Source of the DNA: an uncultured Afifella sp.
GTDB taxonomy: Bacteria; Pseudomonadota; Alphaproteobacteria; Rhizobiales; Afifellaceae
Assembly (NCBI GenBank): GCA_947259045.1
Contig: CAMYKZ010000017.1
Coordinates: 26,595-90,594, forward strand
Length of the DNA: 64,000 nt
Direction of reading: 5' to 3'
Made by a program: the position numbers and the translations under genes. The notes under the pieces were generated by a model. It was not told the DNA's origin, did no database searches, and saw only the letters and a list, made by a program, of their open reading frames with translations. Below are positions 8,900 through 16,806 of this stretch, in pieces; the stretch's first letter is position 1; each line of letters opens with the position of its first letter.

Positions 8900-10540
8900 A
8901 TGCGAGCAAACAGAGCACCGGGGAAAACGCCGTCCAGATCGCCGGCAGGCGATATTGCGATGCAGCAGGCGATCGCAAGGGCGCTTCATGTCGCCATCCA
9001 GCTTGAAGAGAGCGGTGACCTCGACGCGGCCAAGCAGCGCTATGAACAGATCTTGCGTGCCAATCCAAGCCAGGCCGACGCTCTCAACCGGCTTGGCGCG
9101 ATGGCCGGGAAAAACAAGGAATATGATCTCTCCGCCCGGTATTTTGCCGAGGCGATAAAGACGGAACCGAAAAATGCCCTGCTTCGGAGCAATCTCGGTA
9201 TCGCCTATCTGCGCAGCAACGACCTTGGAAATGCGCTGATCCACCTGAAAAAGGCCCTGTCGCTCGACAAGCGTTCGGTCATTGCGATGTACAATCTCGC
9301 CGATTGTTATTCCCAGCTTGAGAAACCCCAGGATGCGCTGGACTGTATCGAGAAGCTCTTCAAACTGTCGCCCGGTCACAAGCGCGGGCGCCGTTTGCAC
9401 GCGCGGGTTCTTGCCTCGCTTGGCCGCATGGACGAAGCGGAGACGATCTACCGCGAGCTGATTGCCGAAGGCGGAAACGTCGCCGCCGCCTATCGCGGGC
9501 TGTCTTCGATCCGCAAATACAAGGAAGAACCGCCGGAACTGGCCGACGTGGAAACCCTTTTGGCTGATGAAGACCTCGACCGTTCCGAAAAGGAGACGCT
9601 GCATTTTGCCGCCGGCAAGTTTGCCGACGATTGCGGTCAGCATGACCGGGCGTTTCTTCACTTTATCGCCGGCAAGGATCAGTACGAGGACAAATTCGAT
9701 ATCATTGCCTATACCGAGCTTGTCCGCGGTATGACCGAGATGATGACGCCTGACTTTTTTGCCGAGCGGGCCGATTTTGCCAATCCGTCCGACCGTCCGG
9801 TTGTCATCTTCGGAATGCCACGCTCGGGCACGACACTGACGGAACAGATCATCGGCGCCCATCCGCGCGCCCGGCCGGCCGGTGAACTGACCTATTTCAA
9901 CATGGCGATGCGCGAGTTCGGGTTCAATCGCCAGCGTCCGGACAGGTTCTTGAAAAAAGTTTCAACGATCGGCCCGCGTGATGCGGCGCGGATCGCCGAT
10001 GGCTATCTGGCCGTGTTGCGCAAACAGTCGCGCACCGCCGACCGGGTTGTCGACAAGATGCCGCATAATTTTGAACAGGTCTGGCTGATTCATCTGCTGT
10101 TTCCGGGTTCTTCGCTGATCCATGCCTACCGGGATCCGATGGACAATTGCATCTCCTGTTTCACCAACCCGCTCAACGAAGCGCATAATTATACCGGATC
10201 GCTCAAAACGCTGGGGCGCTATTACCGGCTCTACAATGACCTGGTGCGGCACTGGAAGTCCGTCATGCCGGACAGCATCCTGACCAGCCGTTACGAGGAA
10301 CTGACTGCCGACCAGGAAGGCCGGAGCCGAGGTCTGATTGCCCATACCGGACTGGAATGGGATGACGCCTGCCTGAGGTATTATGAATCCGACGCCTCGG
10401 TTCGGACATTGAGCCGTTGGCAGGTGCGCCAGCCGGTTTATAAATCCTCCGTTGCCCGGTGGAAGAAATATGATGCCCATCTGGATCCGCTCAAGGAAGC
10501 GCTGGGAGATCTGTACAGGGATCCCGGCGAGACGAACTGA
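8900..10540 (+). CDS. TPR-repeat sulfotransferase family protein (paralogue 2)
   Basis: A 546-residue tandem paralogue of the preceding gene, with the same architecture. TPR-like repeats occupy residues ~20-265 (AKQRYEQILRANPSQADALN, NALIHLKKALSLDKRS, MDEAETIYRELIAEGG). The sulfotransferase domain has FGMPRSGTTLTEQIIGAHP at about 303-321 and the shared segments RVVDKMPHNFEQVWLIHLLF and CFTNPLNEAHNYTGSL-type stretches. The sulfotransferase halves are much closer to each other than the extreme N-termini. Its stop overlaps the start of the histidine kinase by one base (TGATG), pointing to translational coupling and a functional link with the sensor. Confidence 0.82.
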   Translation: MRANRAPGKTPSRSPAGDIAMQQAIARALHVAIQLEESGDLDAAKQRYEQILRANPSQADALNRLGAMAGKNKEYDLSARYFAEAIKTEPKNALLRSNLGIAYLRSNDLGNALIHLKKALSLDKRSVIAMYNLADCYSQLEKPQDALDCIEKLFKLSPGHKRGRRLHARVLASLGRMDEAETIYRELIAEGGNVAAAYRGLSSIRKYKEEPPELADVETLLADEDLDRSEKETLHFAAGKFADDCGQHDRAFLHFIAGKDQYEDKFDIIAYTELVRGMTEMMTPDFFAERADFANPSDRPVVIFGMPRSGTTLTEQIIGAHPRARPAGELTYFNMAMREFGFNRQRPDRFLKKVSTIGPRDAARIADGYLAVLRKQSRTADRVVDKMPHNFEQVWLIHLLFPGSSLIHAYRDPMDNCISCFTNPLNEAHNYTGSLKTLGRYYRLYNDLVRHWKSVMPDSILTSRYEELTADQEGRSRGLIAHTGLEWDDACLRYYESDASVRTLSRWQVRQPVYKSSVARWKKYDAHLDPLKEALGDLYRDPGETN

Positions 10541-12150
10541 TGCCCGGCGGAAAACATCCTGACGACATTCGGCCGGACGCCGCCAAGAGCGTTGACCGGG
10601 GCTCTGATCTGCCGGCTGCAAAATTGCAGGCGGATTCCGAACCGGCTGCACCACATGATCCGGCCGGCGGAAATCCAGCCGCGGATTCTGCCTCGGGTCC
10701 GGCCGCGAAATCAGCCGGTATTCTTCGCACCGGCCGCGGCCTGTCGGACAAGGTCCTGATCCTGACGATCCTGTTTGTGATGCTGGCCGAAGTGCTGATC
10801 TACATCCCGTCTGCTGCAAACTTCCGCAATGTCTGGCTGCAGGACAAGCTCGATTCCGCCGCTGTGGCGTCGATCGCGCTCACCTCCGGCATGCCGGAGG
10901 AGATTTCCGCCGCAGCCCAGACCCGGATGCTGCAGTCGATCGGTCTGGAAGCGATCGCCATGGGCGTGGACGGCAAACGCATCCTGCTTGCCGCCGGCAA
11001 TATGCCCGATGCCATCGCCATGCACCATGATCTGACGACGCTTGATCCGATCGGATCGGTTTTTGCGGCATTCGCGACATTGCTTGGCGGCGGCGAAAAC
11101 CATGTCCGGGTGACCGGCCGTCCGCCCGCCGGTACGGATTTCTTCGAAATTGTCCTGGCGGAGTCGGATCTGCGCAATGCCATGCTGATCTATTCGCGCA
11201 ATATTCTGCTGATCTCCCTGGTCATTTCCGTCATCACCGCCTCGCTGGTCTATGCGGCGCTCAGGGCGATGATCGTCAAGCCGATCGAGCGCCTGACCAG
11301 CAACATACTGGCCTTTACGGACGCACCGGAGAACGAGGGCTCGATCATCGTCCCGTCAGGCCGGCGCGACGAAATCGGCATTGCCGAAGAACAGCTGGCG
11401 GCGATGCAGATGGCCATGCGCGGCACATTGCAACAGCGCCGGCATCTCGCGGATCTCGGCCTGGCGGTATCGAAAATCAATCACGATCTGCGCAACATCC
11501 TGGCGTCTGCCCAATTGTTCACCGATCGCCTCGGCGATGTCGAGGATCCGCTGGTCAAAAGGTTTGCGCCCAAGGTGATCGGCGCCATCGACCGGGCGAT
11601 CGGCTATACCCGCGCCGTGCTGGCCTATGGCCAGGCGACGGAGGCGGCGCCGAAACGCCGTCACCTGTCATTGACCAGACTGGTCGATGATGTTTCCGAC
11701 ATTCTTGATCTGCCGGCGGAAAAAGCCATCCAGCTGGAAAACAGGGTTCCCGCGGATCTGGAGATCGATGCCGACCCGGACCAGTTGTTCCGGGTCATCA
11801 TGAATATCTGCCGCAATGCTATCGACGCCCTTTGCCAGGGCAGCGATCCCTCGATCGTCCGCCGGCTCTGGGTCGAGGCCGAGCGCCGGGGCAGTGTTGT
11901 CACCTTCTGCGTCTGCGACAATGGACCGGGTGTGCCGGCAAAGGCCCGCGAGGCTTTGTTCAAGCCGTTCCGCGGTTCCGTCCGGCCGGGCGGAACCGGT
12001 CTCGGGCTTGCCATCGCCGCAGAGATCGTCGCGGCCCATGGCGGCACGATTGAGCTCACCAGCCGCGCCGGCGCCGGTGCTGTTTTCCAGATCCAGATCC
12101 CCGACCGCCCCGTCGATCTTGAAGCGGTTCGCAGCGCAGCGGAAGCGTGA
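10540..12150 (+). CDS. Orphan membrane sensor histidine kinase
   Basis: A 536-residue two-component sensor. A long Pro/Ala-rich cytoplasmic N-terminus (~65 residues) precedes TM1 (about 70-92). A periplasmic domain follows, then TM2 (about 211-237), a HAMP linker (MIVKPIERLTSNILAFTD) and the dimerisation helix with the phospho-acceptor His at about residue 315 in KINHDLRNILAS. The ATPase domain shows the N-box NICRNAIDAL, the G1 box CDNGPGVP and the G2 box GGTGLGLAIAAEIVAAHGG. No response regulator gene is adjacent. The start codon overlaps the stop of the second TPR-sulfotransferase. The signal and output are unknown. Confidence 0.88.
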   Translation: MPGGKHPDDIRPDAAKSVDRGSDLPAAKLQADSEPAAPHDPAGGNPAADSASGPAAKSAGILRTGRGLSDKVLILTILFVMLAEVLIYIPSAANFRNVWLQDKLDSAAVASIALTSGMPEEISAAAQTRMLQSIGLEAIAMGVDGKRILLAAGNMPDAIAMHHDLTTLDPIGSVFAAFATLLGGGENHVRVTGRPPAGTDFFEIVLAESDLRNAMLIYSRNILLISLVISVITASLVYAALRAMIVKPIERLTSNILAFTDAPENEGSIIVPSGRRDEIGIAEEQLAAMQMAMRGTLQQRRHLADLGLAVSKINHDLRNILASAQLFTDRLGDVEDPLVKRFAPKVIGAIDRAIGYTRAVLAYGQATEAAPKRRHLSLTRLVDDVSDILDLPAEKAIQLENRVPADLEIDADPDQLFRVIMNICRNAIDALCQGSDPSIVRRLWVEAERRGSVVTFCVCDNGPGVPAKAREALFKPFRGSVRPGGTGLGLAIAAEIVAAHGGTIELTSRAGAGAVFQIQIPDRPVDLEAVRSAAEA

Positions 12151-12236
12151 CTGTAAAATGCATCAAAGCTGTTGCAATCGCGCCGTGTTGGCATTAGGAC
12201 CATGCGGCTTGGCGGCATTGTTCCGCGATGGCTCTG

Positions 12237-12313
12237 GCACCGGTAGCTCAGCTGGATAGAGCACCAGACTACGAATCTGGGGGTCAGGGGTTCGAATCCT
12301 CTCCGGTGCGCCA
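12237..12313 (+). tRNA. tRNA-Arg (anticodon ACG)
   Basis: A complete 77-base cloverleaf with encoded CCA. Acceptor strands GCACCGG (12237-12243) and CCGGTGC (12303-12309) pair fully; the discriminator is G and CCA is at 12311-12313. The D-arm TAGCTCAGCTGGATAGAGCA, anticodon arm CCAGA-CTACGAA-TCTGG with ACG at 12271-12273, and TTCGAAT T-loop are all canonical. ACG reads CGN arginine codons after inosine editing of A34. The DNA immediately downstream is lower in GC, so this tRNA may be the insertion site of a mobile segment. Confidence 0.97.
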
Positions 12314-12444
12314 ATCTTTTCAATGTCCGACCCGGAGACATGGGTTAGCAGATTTTGTAAAATCAATAATTCGCGCTAGTAAGCACATAGTAAGCGCGCT
12401 GGGCGAGTTTCACTCCAAAACGGAATAGACGCTTCGGCAGATCA

Positions 12445-12693
12445 GTGATGGAGCCTAAGACCTTCAAGATCGATGAGATTTATGTGCCGGTAAAGCGGCG
12501 GAAGACACTCAACATGAAGGTCGTGAATGAAATCGCCGAGAACATGTTGGAAAAAGGTCAATTAACCCCGATCTTGGTTCGTCAGGGCCACGAGAGGTTT
12601 GTGCTTGTTGAAGGGCTCCATCGCCTGGAGGCATGTAAGGCACTAGGCGAAGAGACCGTTGTGGGTCTTATCGTCCAGGCTCGACTGCACTAG
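12445..12693 (+). CDS. Small ParB N-terminal-like protein
   Basis: An 82-residue protein (81 if the ATG at 12448 is used instead of the GTG at 12445). It has the ParB/sulfiredoxin-like fold signature: an N-terminal segment FKIDEIYVPVKRRKTLN, then NMLEKGQLTPILVRQ and LVEGLHRLEACKALGEE, which corresponds to the ParB GERRxxA motif. No HTH or dimerisation domain is present, so it is not a chromosome-partitioning ParB. Stand-alone versions occur mostly on plasmids, phages and islands. It lies 132 bp after the tRNA in lower-GC DNA. Function unknown. Confidence 0.6.
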   Translation: MMEPKTFKIDEIYVPVKRRKTLNMKVVNEIAENMLEKGQLTPILVRQGHERFVLVEGLHRLEACKALGEETVVGLIVQARLH

Positions 12694-12923
12694 GATACAC
12701 CCATTTTGAAATTAACTCCTGATAACTCCAGACGCTAGGTCTCATTTTCCCAGAGAACGCGCTGTCCGGGATTAAATGAATTGGATTTCCGTGGTGAGAT
12801 ACCCACGCCTTCGTGAAACCCGGTATGCGTCCAGATGTATTGAATATTCTTATAGCCCGTATTGCGAAACGCCTTCTTCTTCTTAATATCCAAACATGTT
12901 GATTAACATCATCGGGATCGGAC

Positions 12924-13247
12924 ATGGCAAAAATGGTGGATGTGCAAAAATACGCGAAACGGTTGAAGGGACGCCTGCTCGAGTTGAATGAAAGGTTGGA
13001 GGACATCGAACAAGACCTGGATGAGCCTGTTAACCCGGATGCTGAAGAACGCGCGACCGAACGAGAAGGCGATGAAGTGCTCGAAAATTTGGGCAATGCC
13101 GGTTTGGTTGAAATAAAGAAAATCCAGGCTGCATTGGCTCGGATCGATAAGGGCACTTTTGGGGTTTGCGTCTCGTGCGAGGAGCCCATTTCTAACGAAC
13201 GTCTTGAAGTTCTGCCTCATGCCGCGAGATGCCGACATTGCACATAG
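12924..13247 (+). CDS. DksA/TraR-family C4 zinc-finger protein
   Basis: A 107-residue protein with a coiled-coil-forming N-terminal half rich in Glu/Arg (RLLELNERLEDIEQDL) and a C-terminal four-cysteine zinc finger, CVSCEEP...ARCRHC (about residues 83-106). This is the pattern of the DksA/TraR/YbiI family, which binds in the RNA polymerase secondary channel in its best-known members. The conserved segment LARIDKGTFGVCVSCEEPIS supports the family. It is shorter than DksA (~150) and closer to TraR/phage-type and stress-associated forms. It probably modulates transcription under stress; the target is unknown. Confidence 0.8.
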   Translation: MAKMVDVQKYAKRLKGRLLELNERLEDIEQDLDEPVNPDAEERATEREGDEVLENLGNAGLVEIKKIQAALARIDKGTFGVCVSCEEPISNERLEVLPHAARCRHCT

Positions 13248-13272
13248 CTTTCTCTGCCTAAATGTTTAGCAC

Positions 13273-13494
13273 CTAAGTCATTTCATCCAGAATCGGTTTA
13301 ATAAGCCGTAGCGATGCCCTGACAAATTGAGAAGCGGCCATTGCCTCGTTTGTATAGGCCCCATGCCGGTATGACCCGTTGCGCTGGCCGATATCTTGAC
13401 TGTCACCTTGGTTTGTCCTCCGGTTCGCTGGTCTCGCCATAAGGCCGGGCGGAGCCCAGCCTGGCAGGACGCGTTGCAGAAAAGTGGCCGACAT
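13273..13494 (-). CDS. Small protein with NG-x-RHGAYT-type motif, possibly degraded
   Basis: A 73-residue minus-strand ORF. Its C-terminal half (RNGSYRHGAYTNEAM then FVRASLRLIKPILDEM) resembles small uncharacterised alphaproteobacterial proteins with an N-G-x-x-x-H-G-x-Y-T motif followed by an Arg/Leu-rich helix; I recognise this from memory only. The N-terminal 35 residues look unlike that family and may be mistranslated upstream sequence or decay. Nothing about function can be said. A hairpin (13541-13583) lies just upstream. Confidence 0.35.
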   Translation of the reverse strand: MSATFLQRVLPGWAPPGLMARPANRRTNQGDSQDIGQRNGSYRHGAYTNEAMAASQFVRASLRLIKPILDEMT

Positions 13495-13540
13495 CGGCAG
13501 TGCACTCCTTGCGCCAGATCAAAGGACGCAAAACGTAAAA

Positions 13541-13583
13541 GCCCCGCCTTGCGACTGAGGGGGCCAGATCAGCAAGACGGGGC
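13541..13583 (-). terminator. Long hairpin, terminator-like on the minus strand
   Basis: GCCCCGCCTTGC (13541-13552) and GCAAGACGGGGC (13572-13583) form a 12-bp inverted repeat. On the minus strand the single imperfect position becomes a G-U wobble and the stem is followed by TTTTACGTTTT, as in an intrinsic terminator. On the plus strand the same position is a C-A mismatch and there is no T-run. It lies directly after the minus-strand ORF at 13595-13921. Confidence 0.5.
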
Positions 13584-13594
13584 ATTTGTCCATA

Positions 13595-13921
13595 TCAAGG
13601 CTGCAGATCTCTCTTCAGCTCGACATGTTCAAGACGGATATAGATATCGCGGGAAAGGATTCCAATCAGGCGGCCAGAGAATTGATCGTCGTCAATTCTG
13701 CACTTCCTAACCGCGTTGCAACGCGAAGGGCAACAGCGGCACAAACGACATCGCATTGATGACTGATACGCGCAAATCGTTGTCTGCCTTCGCCCTTTGG
13801 TTCTAGGGCTTTCGTCTCGTAGACAAAAGCCGCATTGCTCGACCATTTGGGTTCCCCTAAAATCCCGAAGCTCGAATTTGTATCTTTGCAGGAAGACCGT
13901 CAACGAAACCAAAATACTCAT
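13595..13921 (-). CDS. Uncertain small ORF upstream of the hairpin
   Basis: An open frame of 108 codons on the minus strand, possibly starting at an internal ATG (MVEQCGFCLRDES, 83 codons). It is Cys- and Arg-rich in the middle (CRLCRCCPSRC) and ends with a more protein-like tail (DDDQFSGRLIGILSRD). I do not recognise it. The only support is its position immediately before a terminator-like hairpin in an otherwise gene-poor 800-base stretch (13248-14053). It may well be chance. Confidence 0.2.
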   Translation of the reverse strand: MSILVSLTVFLQRYKFELRDFRGTQMVEQCGFCLRDESPRTKGRRQTTICAYQSSMRCRLCRCCPSRCNAVRKCRIDDDQFSGRLIGILSRDIYIRLEHVELKRDLQP

Positions 13922-14053
13922 AGTGAACGGCTTTCTACAAAGCTGAACCTACACAGTCTGACCGTCGAAGAATCCTTGCACCTGCGACACATGCAAAATT
14001 CGGAAATTTCACGTGCATGCGGCTGTTTTCGCACATAAAATTACGGAGGAAAA

Positions 14054-14830
14054 ATGCCCAATTCGAGTGTTGAAAACGTCGTCCTACATATCGCTGACGT
14101 CCACAAAAGTTTCGGGGGATTGGCTGCACTCAGCGATGTTGATTTGACTGTGCATGAGGGAGAAACGCATGCAATTATCGGCCCAAATGGTGCCGGAAAA
14201 TCAACTTTGCTCAACGTGGTGATCGGCCGACTGAGTCCCGACCGGGGTTCGGTTACTTTTGACGGCGAGATTCTCACCGGTAAACAACCCCACGAGATCA
14301 ATCAGCTTGGCGTGGTCCGGATCTTTCAAACACCAGAGATTTTCCCCGATCTTACCGTGCTTGAAAACGTCATGTTGCCTGCGCTGGCGCGTCGGGACGG
14401 CCATTTCAAGCTCAATTTCCTGTCGCGATTTGAAGCGGAAAAAACACTCCGCGAGGAGGCGTTGAAGGTCATCAAAAATGTTGGCCTTCATGCTCATGCG
14501 TCTGCTCTAGCATCCAGTATGTCGAGAGGTGATAAACGCCGTTTGGAACTGGCAATGGGGTTGATCCAACATCCTAGATTGCTCCTGTTGGATGAGCCAA
14601 CAGCGGGCATGGCCCGTCATGACACCAACGCGACGATAGACCTGCTTAAAGAAATCAAATCGACCGGCATGACAAAGGTCATCATTGAGCATGACATGCA
14701 CGTTGTGTTCTCGTTGGCAGATCGAATAAGCGTGTTGGCAGGTGGTCGTATCATCGCCCAGGGGACGCCTGATGAAATCAAAGGGGATCCGCGAGTGGTG
14801 GAAGCTTACTTGGGCGAAGAACAAGTATGA
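14054..14830 (+). CDS. Orphan LivG-type ABC transporter ATP-binding protein
   Basis: A 258-residue ATPase of the branched-chain amino-acid/urea importer class. It has Walker A GPNGAGKST (about residues 43-51), Q-loop IFQTPEIFPDLTVLENV, a divergent signature SMSRGDKRRLELAMGL (instead of LSxGxQR), Walker B LLLLDEPTAGMA and the switch His in IIEHDMHVVF. A good RBS (GGAGGA, 14044-14049) precedes the ATG. No permease, LivF or binding-protein gene adjoins it. Instead a two-domain protein of unknown type follows at 85 bp. Its GC content is lower than the flanking chromosome, suggesting acquisition. Confidence 0.85.
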   Translation: MPNSSVENVVLHIADVHKSFGGLAALSDVDLTVHEGETHAIIGPNGAGKSTLLNVVIGRLSPDRGSVTFDGEILTGKQPHEINQLGVVRIFQTPEIFPDLTVLENVMLPALARRDGHFKLNFLSRFEAEKTLREEALKVIKNVGLHAHASALASSMSRGDKRRLELAMGLIQHPRLLLLDEPTAGMARHDTNATIDLLKEIKSTGMTKVIIEHDMHVVFSLADRISVLAGGRIIAQGTPDEIKGDPRVVEAYLGEEQV

Positions 14831-14914
14831 CGTTCATTTGCGTTTTCCGCAGTTACAGAAGCAATTCTTGCCTCATTTCGCACCATTGAAATGTAGGAAT
14901 GCAGGAGCATTAAG

Positions 14915-15736
14915 ATGGCAGACATAGATTTTGCAGATCGCCTGGAATTCCACGCCGACAACGACGTTATGGAGGTGGATTTCAGAAATATGACCTTCAA
15001 GGTGTCTGACGACGTTCACAAGGTCTATGATGAAGTCGAACGGCAGTTGAAGAGCAGGGGAAAGAAGTGGTTCTTTCTGGTCAACTACCATCAATGCAAG
15101 ATCATGTCCGAAGCCTGGATCGCTTTTGCCCATCGGGGCAAGATCGTTAACATTGGCTATTCTCTAGGCAGCGCTAGGTTTGCAGCCGGTAGCGAAACCG
15201 GAGATGAAATACTGGAGCGATCAAGGGAAGAAAAATTTGATCCTAATCTGTTTTCCTCCCGCAAGGAGGCGCTGGACTATCTGGCCGGACTTCGCTCGAA
15301 TATTCCGGAAAGCGAATTCGAGGACAGGCTCAAACCATCCCTTCCAGACGACCTGGCGACATTCACAGACCGAATTGCTTTCCATGAAGAGATGCAGGTT
15401 ATGGAAGTTGATTTCAGCAATATTTCATTCGCTACAAGCTCGGTTGTGAACAGAGTGTATGATGAAATAACTGACCAGATCGCTCAAACGCGGAAGAATT
15501 GGTATTTCATTGTGAACTACGCGAACACCGAAATACTGCCTGAAGCGTGGTACACGTGGTCGGAGCGCGGCAAGAAGTTAAACCAGGAATTCTCCCTAGG
15601 AACCGTCAGGTTCGATCCACGCGAGGAAACGAGGCAGAAGATTCTGAAGCGAGCACGCGCTGATGAGTTTAATCCAAATCTGGTAGCCAATCGCGAAGAC
15701 GCCTTGAAACGTGTCGATGAAATGAAGCAGCAGTAA
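14915..15736 (+). CDS. Unrecognised protein with an internally duplicated ~125-residue domain
   Basis: A 273-residue protein built of two homologous halves (residues ~5-128 and ~144-270). Both share, in order: F-x-DR-x-x-FH, VMEVDF, VYDE, a W-F/Y-F-x-VNY strand, EAW, RG, SLG-x-x-RF, an ET...IL...R helix and F-N/D-PNL followed by R-EAL. The alternating strand-helix pattern and the VNY...EAW segment recall STAS/SpoIIAA-like single-domain proteins, but this is inference. No signal peptide or membrane segment is visible, so it should be cytoplasmic. It follows the orphan LivG-type ATPase in the same direction and may work with it. I cannot name a function. Confidence 0.7.
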   Translation: MADIDFADRLEFHADNDVMEVDFRNMTFKVSDDVHKVYDEVERQLKSRGKKWFFLVNYHQCKIMSEAWIAFAHRGKIVNIGYSLGSARFAAGSETGDEILERSREEKFDPNLFSSRKEALDYLAGLRSNIPESEFEDRLKPSLPDDLATFTDRIAFHEEMQVMEVDFSNISFATSSVVNRVYDEITDQIAQTRKNWYFIVNYANTEILPEAWYTWSERGKKLNQEFSLGTVRFDPREETRQKILKRARADEFNPNLVANREDALKRVDEMKQQ

Positions 15737-15781
15737 GCCGCGCATTGTCGGCGGCCGCGCAATTGTCGCCAGGCCGCGTGA

Positions 15782-16072
15782 TCAGATTCCTAGTTGACTT
15801 ACCTTCGTGGACACCGGGGTCATCCTCAGCTCCCGATCGTCAAAGCTGCCGACGATTCTGCGAATTTCACCGCGATAAATTCCGATATCGCGCAAAAGCC
15901 GGTCATCGAGGGCTTCGAGCGCCGCGATCATCCTGCGGCGCTGCCAGCGCCGCAACGAAGCCTGAAACCATCGGCGCAGGACACCGAGCGTTGTAACGCT
16001 GCGGTCGCGGAAGCCAGGAGTTGGACGCTGAGATGCGAAAGAAAATTTTTCATTGGACAGGTAAGGATGCAT
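15782..16072 (-). CDS. DUF1127 small basic protein
   Basis: A 96-residue protein whose C-terminal part carries the DUF1127 core: RRWQRRRMIAALEALDDRLLRDIGI then EIRRIV. Alphaproteobacterial DUF1127 proteins are small, Arg-rich and often stress- or sRNA-associated; some affect phosphate or RNA metabolism, but the function of this one is unknown. I chose the ATG at 16072 because GGAG sits six bases upstream on the minus strand; longer starts (16084, 16168) lack one. It converges on the two-domain protein gene. Confidence 0.75.
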   Translation of the reverse strand: MHPYLSNEKFSFASQRPTPGFRDRSVTTLGVLRRWFQASLRRWQRRRMIAALEALDDRLLRDIGIYRGEIRRIVGSFDDRELRMTPVSTKVSQLGI

Positions 16073-16806
16073 GACGCTCTCCATATCGAGATTGTTGAAC
16101 CACGACGTCTGCGCCACAACCACCAATCGGCCCGTGCAGTCGCGCACGGGAACGATCTGGCAGCGCAAGCGCCTCCGTCATTCCGATTGATTTGTGAAAG
16201 GTCGAGATGATCCCCGAGGCATGGACAGGCAATACGCCCGGTCCCGCCCCGGGGCTACCGGCGGTTCAGCAGATTTCCCGCGTAAAGCAGAAACCTCGTA
16301 TGAAGCGTGAACTTGGTGATGATTCAGAAATGGGCATTGTGGCAGGTGTAATCAAGTATGCGAAGCAGCCCTGCGACATTCTGGCACCAAGAGCCAAAAT
16401 ACAATGGTGCTGAACGTTGGGGCCAAGGCGTCTTGCCTTGCAACGATGCCCGGAGGCGGGCCAGTTTGCCCGCCCTGGGAATGATCTCGGCCCCGATTTA
16501 TCGCAAATCCGCGCCTCAAGGATGATTGTGTTTGCACTGCAATGACCGTTGTGTTCAAATCTGGCTGCTAGGACTCATGACATTGACTCATGTCATGGAG
16601 CGACGCCGGACAACGCAGCTAGAATAATTGCGGCTTTGACGCTTCCCTTTTGCCAACGACAGGCTCGGGCGGCGCCAAGTGCGGCTGCGTCGCCGACTTT
16701 CGCATTGCTGTCCGCCTGACGCAGTCTGCGTTCCAAAAAGTACGAGAAAACAATGGTGGAACGTCAATTCTGAAATTGTGCGAGCGTTTTTGAGGAGGAA
16801 TTCGTC
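16073..16806. other. 734-base intergenic region before the stress/glucan block
   Basis: No convincing protein-coding frame is seen. It contains a GC-rich hairpin at 16455-16474 (GGCGGGC/GCCCGCC, six-base loop) and a perfect 8-bp inverted repeat at 16576-16597. Base composition returns to the high-GC average toward the right end. A GAGGAGGAATT ribosome-binding site precedes the universal stress gene. Confidence 0.5.
16576..16597. promoter_or_regulatory. Perfect inverted repeat CATGACAT-N6-ATGTCATG
   Basis: Two 8-base arms separated by TGACTC form a 22-base operator-like palindrome about 210 bp before the universal stress protein start. The octamer GACTCATG is also directly repeated (16572-16579 and 16585-16592). 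It could be a dimeric repressor site or a hairpin. I do not recognise the consensus. Confidence 0.4.

Noticed and set aside
12314..12444. Second attachment site or integrase next to tRNA-Arg
   Set aside because: No repeat of the tRNA 3' end and no recombinase-like ORF could be found by eye in the window.
13541..13583. CRISPR-like or REP repeat
   Set aside because: It is a single inverted repeat with no other copies seen in the window.
15782..16168. 128-residue version of the DUF1127 protein
   Set aside because: The N-terminal extension lacks conservation signs and an RBS; the start at 16072 has GGAG six bases upstream.
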